Counted from the stretch's first letter, positions 24,976 through 33,783 are shown. The stretch is 37,091 nt of DNA from Deltaproteobacteria bacterium (GCA_016218105.1 JACRET010000024.1:1-37091); one strand, 5' to 3'. The notes: generated by a model not told the origin, from the letters alone. Made by a program: numbers and translations.

Positions 24976-26349
24976 TTAGGATCCGCTCGCTTCGATTTCC
25001 GTTATAAGCAGGCTCGGCGCCCCGATAGAACCTATAAAACGGATATCAGACGCCACCACCCCGGCCTTTAAGAAAATCTGGAGGAGGTTGCCGGAGACAG
25101 CCATCCCCCGCACCGGGTACGCTGGAGAGCCGTTCTCTATCCAGAGCCCGGCGGCCCCGAGGGAAAAATCTCCGCTAACGGTATTTATCGTATGTACGCC
25201 TAAAACTTCTGTGACAAAAAGCCCTTTTCCAAGTTCTTTAAAAAGATCATCCAGGCTCCTTGAACCCTTTCCAATATAGAGGTTCGAGATGCCTACGCCC
25301 GGAAACCCCTTATAATTCGAGCGTGTAGCGTTGCCGGTTGATTTAACGCCTGCCCTTTCACCCCAGTAGGAATCGTACAAATATCCCTGGCATACCCCGT
25401 TTAAAATAAGAGGCGTCTTTGACCTCATGACCCCCTCTCCGTCAAAGGGAGACGAAGCCCATCCTCCGGGCAGCAACCCGTCGTCGTAGACATTAAGGAC
25501 TTCAGAGGCTATCTTCTCGCCCACCTTGCCGATGAGCATGGATTTGCCTTTATGGACGTTATCGCCGAGCAGGGAACCCGCCAGGGCCTCCAGCAGTTCG
25601 CAGACAACGGTATTTTCAAGGACCGCCGGGCATTTTATGGTGCCCATCTTTCTGGCGCCCATCAAGTTTACGGCGTTTTTCGCCGCCCCAGTCCCGATGG
25701 CGGACGGGTCAACGGCATTTTTACCGTGGCCAAGCCCCATCTCCCATCCCATCTGGGACTCGCCTTTTTCTTCGGCAACGGCCGTAACGCTTCCGCTGTA
25801 AAAAGTGGCGGAGTGCGATACGTCTACCCCGTTCGAATTTACGACTCTGTCAAAATGAATGGATTCCTGATAAGAGGCCTTCCGCACCCTCGCGATCCTC
25901 GCGTCATAAGACAGCGCGCTCTCTTCTATCTGAAGCGCGATTTTAAGCCTCTCTTCTTCAGACGCCTGGCCGAACGATTCGTCGAAAATCCCTAGCAGCT
26001 TCTCCGGCGTCCCCGAGCCTGCCGATTCTTTCGGGAACTTCAAGTAATCGTCCTCGCTCGATTCAACGCTCGCGGAGAGGGTCTTATCGACAAGCTCTTT
26101 CAATGCCTCTTCCGTAAGGACGCTTGAGAACCCGAAACCCTGCCTTTTCTTAAGGAGAGTCCTCAGGCCGACGCCGGCGTTGGAGCGGGCCTTGAGCGCG
26201 TCGATCTGCCCCTCTTTGGCCTCAACGCCGAGGCCGCTGTCAAACGAATAAAATATCTCGTATGCCTCAGCCCTGCCCTTCAAGTTTTTTCTGAGAGTCT
26301 CTATCGTCTTTGCGGCATCAATGGTATGGGTATGCTGCGCCTCGCTCAT
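24976..26349 (-). CDS. pmbA: TldE/PmbA-family peptidase subunit homologue
   Basis: A 457-residue member of the TldD/PmbA family. It has the family N-terminal swapped domain and the C-terminal segments GVHTINTVSGDFSLGAAGLW and YPVRGMAVSGN. The HExxxH zinc motif of TldD is absent, so it is the TldE/PmbA type, which normally works only with a TldD partner to trim unfolded or modified peptides. No tldD is in this window. SD GGAGG lies 4 bases before the ATG. It is co-transcribed with the GNAT gene upstream and the Crp/Fnr gene. Confidence 0.92.
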   Translation of the reverse strand: MSEAQHTHTIDAAKTIETLRKNLKGRAEAYEIFYSFDSGLGVEAKEGQIDALKARSNAGVGLRTLLKKRQGFGFSSVLTEEALKELVDKTLSASVESSEDDYLKFPKESAGSGTPEKLLGIFDESFGQASEEERLKIALQIEESALSYDARIARVRKASYQESIHFDRVVNSNGVDVSHSATFYSGSVTAVAEEKGESQMGWEMGLGHGKNAVDPSAIGTGAAKNAVNLMGARKMGTIKCPAVLENTVVCELLEALAGSLLGDNVHKGKSMLIGKVGEKIASEVLNVYDDGLLPGGWASSPFDGEGVMRSKTPLILNGVCQGYLYDSYWGERAGVKSTGNATRSNYKGFPGVGISNLYIGKGSRSLDDLFKELGKGLFVTEVLGVHTINTVSGDFSLGAAGLWIENGSPAYPVRGMAVSGNLLQIFLKAGVVASDIRFIGSIGAPSLLITEIEASGS

Positions 26350-26368
26350 AAAGCCTCCGTGACCGCGT

Positions 26369-26827
26369 TTATTTCCTGCCCAGGTCCAGTATTACGGCGT
26401 TCTCGTCACAATTCGGAAATTTAACACACTTGATGCAATCCCCCCATATCTTATGTGGAAGCACCTCTTTGTTGACTGTTTTGAAGGCAAGCCTCTGAAA
26501 AAAACCGGTCTTGTAAGTAAGGGCGAACACCTTCTTAAGCCCTATGGAGCGCGCCTCTTCAAGGCAGGCTTCCACGAGCTTTCTTCCTATTCCCTTGCCT
26601 ATGAAATTCTCCCTGACCGCCAGCGACCTGATCTCACCCATGTCTTCGCTGCTTATGTGGAGGGCGCATGTGCCTACGACAAGCCCCCCGTCTTCGTAGA
26701 CAAAAAAATCCCTGACGCTGTCATAGATGTCCGTATCCGGCCTGTGCAGCATAAGGCCCCTTGCGGCATACGCCTCTACGATCTCGTAGATAGACTGGAC
26801 ATCATCGATTACGGCTTTCCTTACCAA
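26369..26827 (-). CDS. GNAT acetyltransferase resembling short-form N-acetylglutamate synthase
   Basis: A 152-residue GNAT protein. The acetyl-CoA loop reads SLAVRENFIGKGIGRKLVEAC, the Q/RxxGxG/A type. The C-terminal segment CIKCVKFPNC has a Cys cluster common in the short ArgA-like proteins next to recN in deltaproteobacteria. If so, it makes N-acetylglutamate from glutamate and acetyl-CoA to prime the ArgJ cycle. The start is TTG at 26827, with GGAGG 4-5 bases upstream and no ATG alternative. It follows recN by 17 bases. The argA role is inference; a general GNAT is possible. Confidence 0.8.
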   Translation of the reverse strand: MVRKAVIDDVQSIYEIVEAYAARGLMLHRPDTDIYDSVRDFFVYEDGGLVVGTCALHISSEDMGEIRSLAVRENFIGKGIGRKLVEACLEEARSIGLKKVFALTYKTGFFQRLAFKTVNKEVLPHKIWGDCIKCVKFPNCDENAVILDLGRK

Positions 26828-26844
26828 CTCTCCTCCGTGCTCCT

Positions 26845-28569
26845 CTAGGCCCGCTCCGCGGCTTTTTTCTTCCTGGCGGATGACAGGCTCTTTGCCGCGT
26901 CGATCAGCTCAGCCGCGTGCTTTCTCGTAGTGTCCGTAACCTTGAGGCCGCCGAGCATTACAGATATCTGCTCTATGGAATCCTGCCCGGCAAGCTCCGC
27001 CACGGCGCTTACGGTCCTGCCGTCTTTGGCCGCTTCCTTTGAAACGCCGAAGTGTCTGTCGGCAAAAGCCGCGATCTGCGGCAGATGTGTGATGCAGAGC
27101 ACCTGGTGTACTTTAGACACCTCTTTTAATTTAAGCCCTACGACCTGCGACGCGGCGCCGCCCACCCCGGTGTCTATCTCGTCGAATATCAACGTGGGCA
27201 CCCTGCCTTCGGCCGTAGCGCTCTTCATGGCGAGCATTATCCTGGAAAGCTCTCCGCCTGACGCTATCCTTGCGAGCGGCTTAAGCCCCTCACCCTTATT
27301 GGTAGCTATAAAAAAGCTTACCCTGTCGCTGCCTTTCTCATTGAACCTTATCCCGCCCTCAGGGTTCTTCTCCGTCTCTATCGCGACCTCGAAAACGCTC
27401 CCCTTCATGCCCAGGGTAGACAGCTCGTCCTCAATTTTTTTCTCAAGCTCTTTCGCGGCGCTTAAACGGGCGTCCGTCAGGTTCGCCGCCGCCGCCGAGG
27501 CCTTCCCCCTAGCCTCCTTTACACGGCCTTCAAGCTCTTTTATCTTCTCTTCTGAACTCGAAAGGAGGGCCAGCTCTTTTTCAATGGACTCCCTTTTCGC
27601 TATCACATCGTCAACAGACGGGCCGTACTTTTTCTTTAATTTATTCAAGAGGTCAAGCCTGGATGCGGCGGCCTCCAGGGCGCCGGTGTCTGCCTCGATC
27701 CCTTCGGCATAGCTGCGGAGGAACCTCCCGCCGTCCTCAAGCGCGAAGAGCGAAGACTCAAGCGGCTCTATGGCTTTTTCAAGCCTCTCATCAAAGACCG
27801 AGGCGTCCTTGAGGGACTTTATCACACCCCCGAGCCGCTCGGTTATCGAGCCTTCGTCGGAATAAATCGCGCGCTCAGCGTCCAGAGACGCGCTTTTAAG
27901 CCTTTCAGCGTGCTTAAGCCTCTCAAGCTCTTTTTGAACGCCGGCATCCTCGCCCGGCGTGACTATCGCCTCGGTTATTTCCTTTAACTGATAAGAGAGT
28001 AGCTCCTTTTTATCATTGAGCGCCCTGGCCTCCAGCGTTAATGCCTCAAGCTCCTTTTTCAAGGTCCCATAAGCCCTGTAGCTGTCGGACATGTAGGCCC
28101 TGAGGTTCTGAAAACCCCCGAAGGTGTCGAGTATCTCTATATGCTCCTCGGGGCGCGTAAGGGACTGATGCTCGCTCTGCCCGTATATGTCTATCAGCCT
28201 GCGCCCTATTTCGGTAAGCGTTACGAGGGTTGCGAGGCTTCCGTTTATATATATCCTGTTCCTGCCCGCCCTCTGGACTATCCTCTTGATGATTAAATGA
28301 TCGCCGTCCTGATCTATGCCGGCCTCTTTCAAAACCACTTCGACCGACCTGCATGAGGAGATGTCGAACATCGCCTCGACCCTCGCCTCTTCCCTGGACG
28401 ACCTGATAATGTCATTCGACGCCCTGTCGCCGAGTATAAGGGCGAGCGCGTCCATAATGATGCTTTTTCCCGCGCCGGTCTCGCCTGTAAAAATATTGAG
28501 GCCAGGGCCGAAGCAGATACTCAGGCTGTCGATTATGGCAAAGTCTTTGATACTCAGCTCAACAAGCAT
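26845..28569 (-). CDS. recN: DNA repair ATPase RecN
   Basis: RecN is an SMC-like protein in double-strand break repair. The 574-residue protein has a Walker A FTGETGAGKSIIMDAL near 28-43, two long coiled-coil arms (about 150-350) and the C-terminal signature SGGELSRIMLAMK with Walker B PTLIFDEIDTGVGG. Length is normal. The SD is weak (AAGAG). It overlaps nothing and lies 82 bases after nadK. No LexA box was recognised upstream. Confidence 0.97.
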   Translation of the reverse strand: MLVELSIKDFAIIDSLSICFGPGLNIFTGETGAGKSIIMDALALILGDRASNDIIRSSREEARVEAMFDISSCRSVEVVLKEAGIDQDGDHLIIKRIVQRAGRNRIYINGSLATLVTLTEIGRRLIDIYGQSEHQSLTRPEEHIEILDTFGGFQNLRAYMSDSYRAYGTLKKELEALTLEARALNDKKELLSYQLKEITEAIVTPGEDAGVQKELERLKHAERLKSASLDAERAIYSDEGSITERLGGVIKSLKDASVFDERLEKAIEPLESSLFALEDGGRFLRSYAEGIEADTGALEAAASRLDLLNKLKKKYGPSVDDVIAKRESIEKELALLSSSEEKIKELEGRVKEARGKASAAAANLTDARLSAAKELEKKIEDELSTLGMKGSVFEVAIETEKNPEGGIRFNEKGSDRVSFFIATNKGEGLKPLARIASGGELSRIMLAMKSATAEGRVPTLIFDEIDTGVGGAASQVVGLKLKEVSKVHQVLCITHLPQIAAFADRHFGVSKEAAKDGRTVSAVAELAGQDSIEQISVMLGGLKVTDTTRKHAAELIDAAKSLSSARKKKAAERA

Positions 28570-28651
28570 ACTCTTAACTGGTAGAGGGAATTTAACAACG
28601 GGCGTTTGTCATCTCAAAGGAGTCGGAAAAATAGAACGGTCACATCTTAAC

Positions 28652-29509
28652 TTATGGCCTCTTTACCTCCCACATAAGCCTTTCCCTAAGTATATCAAAA
28701 TAACTTTTACCTTCATACTTAATTAAATATACGCTGGCCTCGGCCCTTTTTATCTTTACGGTATCGCCCGTGAGAAGGGGCACGTCGACCTGGCCGTCGA
28801 GTATCAGCTCCACGTTAGACTGATCCGGGCTCACGGTAACGTCTACCGTCATCCAATCCGGTATCACTACGGGACGGTTGGTCAGGTTAAAAGGGCATAT
28901 AGGCGCGACTATTATCGAATGTATAGTCGGGTAGAGTATGGGGCCGTTCGCCGAGAGAGAATAGGCCGTAGAGCCTGTCGGTGTCGCGATTATGAGCCCG
29001 TCGGCCCTGTAGGTGTTGACATACTCCTGGTTGATGCGCGTCTCAAGCCGTATGAGCCTGGCGTTATCCCCCTTTATTACCGCGTCGTTCAAGACCTTGA
29101 ACCTGGATATGGTCTCGCCTTGCCTCGTGTGGGCCACGGAAAGGAGCATTCTTTCTTCGGTCTGGAAATCGTCCCTCATTATCCGATCCAAGAGCGGGAA
29201 GACCTCTTTTACGGTGATGGACGTGAGAAATCCGAGGCTACCCATATTGACCCCGAGTATCGGGACCTTTTTCCCGTTAAGTAGCCTTACGGCGTGGATC
29301 ATGGTGCCGTCGCCGCCAAGCACTATGAGTACTTCCACCGAACCCGGGAAATCTTCGGGCTGAACAGCTATGGCGTCAGGGATATTGGGGGCGATGCCGG
29401 AATCGACAAAAACCTGCCCGCCGGTTTTCAAGGCCCACCGGGCCATTTCAGAACCAAGCTTCACGGCTTCCGGATTGCTGGCCTTAATGACAAGCCCGAT
29501 CTTTTTCAA
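28652..29509 (-). CDS. nadK: NAD kinase
   Basis: NadK phosphorylates NAD to NADP with ATP or polyphosphate. The 285-residue protein carries the diagnostic VLGGDGTMIHA motif, NMGSLGFLT, the catalytic-region FKVLNDAVI and TPTGSTAYSLSANGP. The start is TTG at 29509 with AAAGGAG 7 bases upstream. It begins 12 bases after the alcohol dehydrogenase stop, and nadK before recN is a common order. Nothing is missing. Confidence 0.97.
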   Translation of the reverse strand: MKKIGLVIKASNPEAVKLGSEMARWALKTGGQVFVDSGIAPNIPDAIAVQPEDFPGSVEVLIVLGGDGTMIHAVRLLNGKKVPILGVNMGSLGFLTSITVKEVFPLLDRIMRDDFQTEERMLLSVAHTRQGETISRFKVLNDAVIKGDNARLIRLETRINQEYVNTYRADGLIIATPTGSTAYSLSANGPILYPTIHSIIVAPICPFNLTNRPVVIPDWMTVDVTVSPDQSNVELILDGQVDVPLLTGDTVKIKRAEASVYLIKYEGKSYFDILRERLMWEVKRP

Positions 29510-29521
29510 TTCTATTCTCCT

Positions 29522-30544
29522 TTACCTCTGCGGCTCGATCACTACCTTTATCGACTCCCTCGCCTCCGCCACCAGCCTGAAACCTTCCTGTGCCTCGCCA
29601 AGCGGGAGCCTGTGGGTGATCAGGTCAGCTACCGGCACGCGCCTGCTCTCTATAAGATCGAGGGCGAGCATCGTATCGAGCGGCGGAGAAGCGTATGAAT
29701 TGACGATCGTAATATTATCCTTCCAGAGGTCAAAAAGCGGCATGGGAAAAGTCTCGCCCGGCTCCTTGGGGGCGAAAAAGAGCGCTACCCCGCCCCTGTC
29801 AACGGACTTAAGCCCCTGAGCAAAGGCCGAGTCCCTGGCGGCGCATATTATTACAATGTCAGCCAGTCTGCCGAGGTGCTTGCGCACCTCCGACGGGACA
29901 TCCGTATCGGCCTTTAGAGTGAGGTCCGCGCCTGAGGCCAGCGCGGCGTTAAGCCTGAAATCGCTTATGTCGGTAGCGATTATCTTCCCCGCCCCAAGCG
30001 CCCTGGCAAGCCTTACATGGAGGAGGCCCGACATGCCGCTTCCGATGACGAGGACGGTCTTACCGGGCTCCATCCGGCAGGCCCGGAGCGCCCTTACGAC
30101 GCAACCGAGCGGCTCTGAAAAGGTCCCTTCCTCGAACGTCATCGAATCAGGGAGCTTGAAGACCCCCCTGTCCACGTTTATGGCCGGCACCCTCAGGTAT
30201 TCTGAAAAACCGCCAGGGTCGAAGTTTGTGGTGCGTAGCGTTTCACAGACCGAATGATTGCCCGTAAGGCAATACCTGCAAGTATTGCACGGGACGTGGT
30301 GCGCGACGGTCACCCTGTCGCCCGCCTTGAATTTTACGACCCCCGCCCCGGTTTCCGTAACAGTGCCGGCGATCTCATGGCCCAGCACCAGCGGGGCCTT
30401 TTTAATCCTGTACCACTCCATCACGTCGCTGCCGCAGATGCCGCTCGCCTCGACGCGCACCATTATCTCGCCTTCGCGTATCTTTGGGACAGGCACTTCC
30501 TCTACGCGTACGTCCCGGTTATTGTAATATACCGCAGCCCTCAA
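29522..30544 (-). CDS. Zinc-dependent medium-chain alcohol/polyol dehydrogenase
   Basis: A 340-residue MDR-family enzyme that would oxidise an alcohol or polyol with NAD(P). The catalytic zinc site shows Cys37, His56-Glu57 and Glu144 in FSEPLGC, as in sorbitol/threonine dehydrogenases. The structural zinc lobe has Cys86, Cys89, Cys92 and Cys100. The Rossmann loop is VIGSGMSGLLHVRLA. Start is TTG at 30544, with AGGAGG 5 bases upstream. It follows the aldolase by 34 bases, suggesting they act on one sugar or aldehyde pathway. Substrate is not readable from sequence. Confidence 0.9.
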   Translation of the reverse strand: MRAAVYYNNRDVRVEEVPVPKIREGEIMVRVEASGICGSDVMEWYRIKKAPLVLGHEIAGTVTETGAGVVKFKAGDRVTVAHHVPCNTCRYCLTGNHSVCETLRTTNFDPGGFSEYLRVPAINVDRGVFKLPDSMTFEEGTFSEPLGCVVRALRACRMEPGKTVLVIGSGMSGLLHVRLARALGAGKIIATDISDFRLNAALASGADLTLKADTDVPSEVRKHLGRLADIVIICAARDSAFAQGLKSVDRGGVALFFAPKEPGETFPMPLFDLWKDNITIVNSYASPPLDTMLALDLIESRRVPVADLITHRLPLGEAQEGFRLVAEARESIKVVIEPQR

Positions 30545-30578
30545 GACCGCCTCCTGGAAAGAAAATTTAAGCCGACAG

Positions 30579-31379
30579 TTAAGCGAACGCGCCTTCCTTT
30601 TCAGCGGCCAGGGTGTTGAACATGTCCCACGCCTTATCCGGCTTAAGGTCTGCGTGCACGATCTCCCTTACCGTCCTTATCATGGCAACCGGGTGTTCGG
30701 ACTGGAAGATGTTGCGTCCCATGTCTACGCCGACCGCGCCTCTTGATATGGCGTTGTATGAAAGCTCCAGGGCTTCCCTCTCGGGTATCTTTTTTCCGCC
30801 CGCGATGACGATCGGCACAGGGCAGTTCCTGACTACCTTCTCGAAATCATCGCAGTAGTATGTCTTTACTATATGCGCGCCCAGTTCAGCCGCTATCCTG
30901 CAGGCCAGCCCCAGATATCTTGCGTCCCTCACCATGTCCTTGCCCACGGCAGTAACTGCAAGCACCGGCACCCCGAATTCCTGCGCTTCATTTATAAGGT
31001 CAGCCAGGGCCAGGAGCGTCTTTCTTTCAAGCTCGGAGCCTACGAATATCGAGAGCGCCACGCCGGAGACATTCAAGCGGAGCGCGTCTCTCATCGAAAC
31101 CGTCGTCCCTTCATCGGCTAAATTTCCGAGTATCGAAGTGCCGCCCGAAACCCTGAGCACGATAGGCACATTGACATCAGGGTTTACGCACGCGCGAAGC
31201 ACTCCCCTTGTGAGCATGAGTGTGTCGGCGTAAGGCATAAGGGGCTGAACGGTCTTGCCCGGGTCTTCGAGTCCTGTCGTGGGCCCGAGGAAGTATCCAT
31301 GGTCAACGGCCAGCATTACAGTCCTGCCGGTTTCAGGCCTTATTATTTTCGTCAAGCGGTTTTTCATGCCCCAATCCAT
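30579..31379 (-). CDS. LsrF/FbaB-like class I aldolase (DeoC family)
   Basis: A 266-residue TIM-barrel enzyme of the DeoC/FbaB/LsrF group. It shows AVDHGYFLGP near the start, VKTYYCDDF with the Schiff-base lysine of this group, IAGGKKIPEREAL, and GAVGVDMGRNIFQS for phosphate binding. Relatives include fructose-bisphosphate aldolase class I, LsrF and ADH synthase of the alternative shikimate route. The best wording match is LsrF, but there are no other lsr genes. The ATG at 31379 has AAGGAGG 7 bases upstream, so the longer frame from 31400 is not used. It is paired with an alcohol dehydrogenase. Confidence 0.85.
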   Translation of the reverse strand: MDWGMKNRLTKIIRPETGRTVMLAVDHGYFLGPTTGLEDPGKTVQPLMPYADTLMLTRGVLRACVNPDVNVPIVLRVSGGTSILGNLADEGTTVSMRDALRLNVSGVALSIFVGSELERKTLLALADLINEAQEFGVPVLAVTAVGKDMVRDARYLGLACRIAAELGAHIVKTYYCDDFEKVVRNCPVPIVIAGGKKIPEREALELSYNAISRGAVGVDMGRNIFQSEHPVAMIRTVREIVHADLKPDKAWDMFNTLAAEKEGAFA

Positions 31380-31421
31380 AAACTGTCCTCCTTGCGTCAT
31401 CTATTTTATTTTCAATCGGGT

Positions 31422-31465
31422 GCTCGGCGGATTCCCGCCCTTTTAAGGGCGGATCAAAGCCGAGC
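31422..31465. repeat. Nested hairpin in the aldolase upstream region
   Basis: The 327-base gap 31401-31727 has no gene. It contains an outer stem GCTCGGC/GCCGAGC (31422-31428 with 31459-31465) enclosing an inner 8-bp stem (31435-31442 with 31445-31452). Neither strand has a T-run behind it, so it is not a standard terminator. It lies 40 bases before the aldolase ATG and could be a leader structure or a REP-like unit. Confidence 0.55.
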
Positions 31466-31612
31466 AATAAAAAAGAAAAAAGTACCTTGCCGACAATCCC
31501 ATCAAGAACAATAGCTACAGGAACAAAACCCAATGTATATGGAACGCACTCGCCGGTAATACCCGCGTTAACATATCCTGGCGAAAGCCCGGTCTTTTTC
31601 GACCGGCCTTGT

Positions 31613-31637
31613 AAAAACAGGCGGAGAAAACCGCCTT
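31613..31637 (-). terminator. Terminator after the YHS gene
   Basis: A 6-bp stem AGGCGG/CCGCCT (31619-31624 with 31631-31636) is followed on the minus strand by five T. A second hairpin CCGGTC/GACCGG (31589-31606) lies just downstream without a T-run. Together they probably close the folK-YHS transcript. Confidence 0.6.
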
Positions 31638-31727
31638 AAAACACGCACTTAGAAAAAGAATAACAAGGTCTACAGGCCTCGTCAACTGAATTTCAAAATT
31701 ATCGACGGTCTCAACGGAAAATACTCT

Positions 31728-31997
31728 TTATGAACTCTTCAGGAACTTATCCTTGCACTCATCCGAGCAGAAGTAATCAACCTTTCCGCCGCGGTTGAGC
31801 GTCCGGGCTCCGCTCATGGGTATGTAGCTGTCGCAGACAGGGTCCAGCACCAGTTCCTCGCTATCGCTTTTTGCCGCCGCGGGAGCGCCGGGTCGCGGCT
31901 TTTCCGCCTGATGGGGGTTGGCCGCTTTTTTAAGCAGCCCCTTTCTTATGAACCTTACGGCAAAGAAGATTATCAAAAGGATTATTATAGGCTTCAT
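31728..31997 (-). CDS. Small membrane-anchored YHS-domain protein
   Basis: An 89-residue protein. Residues 2-17 form a hydrophobic N-terminal helix, followed by Arg/Lys, then a Pro/Ala-rich linker, and a YHS domain: LDPVCDSYIP (Cys55) and VDYFCSDECKDKFL (Cys77, Cys81). YHS domains bind metals, often copper or zinc, and appear in metal handling and oxygenase-linked proteins. The ATG overlaps the folK stop as ATGA. Its partner and metal are unknown; linkage to folK looks like operon convenience. Confidence 0.85.
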   Translation of the reverse strand: MKPIIILLIIFFAVRFIRKGLLKKAANPHQAEKPRPGAPAAAKSDSEELVLDPVCDSYIPMSGARTLNRGGKVDYFCSDECKDKFLKSS

Positions 31998-32488
31998 CTG
32001 TTATCTATTTTTCTGATCCAGCCCCGCTCCGTAATCGCACCAAGGAGTTCGAAAACGCTTTTTTTAAATACCGGATGGATGAGATCCGGCGCTATCTCGG
32101 CCAAAGGCAAGAGCACGAATATCCGCTCATGCGCATAAGGATGAGGGATCGTCATGCCTTCTTCATCTACGATGCCGCCGCCATAAAAAATTATATCGAG
32201 GTCTATCTCCCTCGGCCCCCAGCGCCCCGCTGTCTTTCTCCCTATCACGGTCTCGATGGATTTCAAAAGAACAAGCAACTCACGGGGGGGTAGCGTTGTC
32301 TCTATTTCAATTACGGAATTTATGAACGCCGGCTGGTCTTTTACGCCCCAAGGCTCGTTCTCATACAGTGAGCTCTCCTTCAAAAGCCTTATGCCGGGGC
32401 TTTCGGATATGAGCCTTGCCGCCGCCCGGCAGTTTGCTATTCTGTCGCCAAGATTTGAGCCGATTGAGATAAAGACCCTTTGGGCCAT
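31994..32488 (-). CDS. folK: 6-hydroxymethyl-7,8-dihydropterin pyrophosphokinase (HPPK)
   Basis: HPPK transfers pyrophosphate from ATP to the pterin alcohol in folate synthesis. The 164-residue protein has the expected ISIGSNLGDR start, YENEPWGVKDQPAFINSV, and the signature RWGPREIDLDIIFYGG with the magnesium-binding Asp pair. No SD is visible before the ATG at 32488. A hairpin with T-rich tail lies just upstream, so it may rely on a separate promoter or partial read-through. Confidence 0.96.
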   Translation of the reverse strand: MAQRVFISIGSNLGDRIANCRAAARLISESPGIRLLKESSLYENEPWGVKDQPAFINSVIEIETTLPPRELLVLLKSIETVIGRKTAGRWGPREIDLDIIFYGGGIVDEEGMTIPHPYAHERIFVLLPLAEIAPDLIHPVFKKSVFELLGAITERGWIRKIDNR

Positions 32489-32498
32489 ATGGGTAAAT

Positions 32499-32529
32499 TA
32501 ATAAGGCCCGGGGTTTTGATGCCCGGGCC
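32499..32529 (-). terminator. Terminator between dapL and folK
   Basis: An 8-bp GC stem (32505-32512 with 32522-32529) with a 9-base loop is followed on the minus strand by TTATTAATTT. It lies about 20 bases after the dapL stop. The T-run is interrupted, so efficiency is uncertain. Confidence 0.65.
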
Positions 32530-32547
32530 CTCTATTCAGTGTTTGTC

Positions 32548-33783
32548 TTAAAATTCAAGATCGAGGGCTTTGAGCCTCTTTTTCATCTCCTCGATCACCC
32601 TGTACTCGTCTTCCTTGTCCTTGGCCGCGAACGTCGCCGAGAACCTCAGGTATTTGCCTACATCATCCCACGGCACGGTTGATATGTGCGCCTCTTTGAT
32701 AAGGAACTCTGACACGTCCTCCGCTGTATTGAACATTATATCCCTCTTGGCCTTTCTGGGGGCGCCAACGTAGAGATAGAACGAGCCTTTGGGCATTTGG
32801 GCCGAAAAGCCGTTCGCGTTAAGCGCGTCGACCATGAGCTTGAGCCTTCTCTTGTACTTGGCCGAGATCTTCTCGGTAATTTCAGGATGGTCGAGGGCGT
32901 AGATGCCAGCCTTCTGTATGGCGATGAACTGACCTGAGTCGTAATTATCCTTCACGTGTCCGTAAGCCGCCACTATCTTCTCGTTGCCGGCCACGAAAGC
33001 GAGCCTCCAGCCCGTCATGTTGAATGCCTTTGAGAAGGAATGTATCTCGATACCCACATCCTTCGCGCCATCGACCGACAAAAAGCTCAAGGGCTTTGCT
33101 TCGAAGGAAAGCGCGGCGTAGGCGGCGTCGTGCACTACTATGATATTATTTCTTTTCGCGAACTCCACGACCTTGGCGAAGAATTCCGGCGTGGCCGCGG
33201 CGCCGGTCGGATTGTTCGGATAGTTCAGATAAAGGAGTTTTACTCCCTTGAGGTCTTCCGCCGGGATCGCGTCGAGGTCAGGCAAAAACCCGTTCTCCTC
33301 GCGTAGCGGCAACTTTACCACCCTTCCGCCGTTCCACTCGGTGTGCGTGGCGATTATCGGATACCCCGGCGCGGTCATCAGCACGCCGTCACCCGGATTG
33401 ATGAACGCGTCCGGTATCATCGCCAGCGCGGGCTTGGAGCCTATCGAATGGATGATCTCCTTCGCCGGGTCTATGCCCGTGACGCCGTAGATCTTCTCCA
33501 GATACTTAGCGGCGGCTTCCTTCAACTCCAGGATGCCGTTGTCGGAATAGCCCCTGTTCTCAGGCTTCGCGCACTCGTGCTTAAGCGCCTCCACTACGAT
33601 GGGAAAGGCCATCTCATCGGGCTCGCCTACCCCGAAGTCCAGAAGCTCCGTATTCGGACTTACTCTCTTGGCTTCAGCCTTGGCCCTCTTGATCTTTTCG
33701 AACTTGTACAGTTTTGTGCCTTTGCCAAAGCCGCTGCCACCAATCCGCTCGGCGAAAAGTCCCTGAATGTAATCTTCCGGCAT
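32548..33783 (-). CDS. dapL: LL-diaminopimelate aminotransferase-type enzyme
   Basis: DapL makes LL-diaminopimelate from tetrahydrodipicolinate and glutamate in one step, bypassing the succinylase route. The protein of about 411 residues is a fold-type I PLP enzyme: FGVGEPDE, GSKPALAMIPDAFINPGD, YPNNPTGAAAT and the PLP lysine in HSFSKAFNMTGWR. GSKPALA and FSKAFNMTGWR are typical of DapL. ATG 33783 is chosen over TTG 33789 because AGGAGG lies 9 bases upstream. It is close after an FAH-family gene and argG/argF. A related aminotransferase of aspartate type cannot be excluded. Confidence 0.88.
   Translation of the reverse strand: MPEDYIQGLFAERIGGSGFGKGTKLYKFEKIKRAKAEAKRVSPNTELLDFGVGEPDEMAFPIVVEALKHECAKPENRGYSDNGILELKEAAAKYLEKIYGVTGIDPAKEIIHSIGSKPALAMIPDAFINPGDGVLMTAPGYPIIATHTEWNGGRVVKLPLREENGFLPDLDAIPAEDLKGVKLLYLNYPNNPTGAAATPEFFAKVVEFAKRNNIIVVHDAAYAALSFEAKPLSFLSVDGAKDVGIEIHSFSKAFNMTGWRLAFVAGNEKIVAAYGHVKDNYDSGQFIAIQKAGIYALDHPEITEKISAKYKRRLKLMVDALNANGFSAQMPKGSFYLYVGAPRKAKRDIMFNTAEDVSEFLIKEAHISTVPWDDVGKYLRFSATFAAKDKEDEYRVIEEMKKRLKALDLEF

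Noticed and set aside
31333-31533. Possible 66-residue minus-strand gene before the aldolase
   Set aside because: It runs through the nested hairpin and over the aldolase SD and start codon; composition follows the repeat and no family is recognisable.
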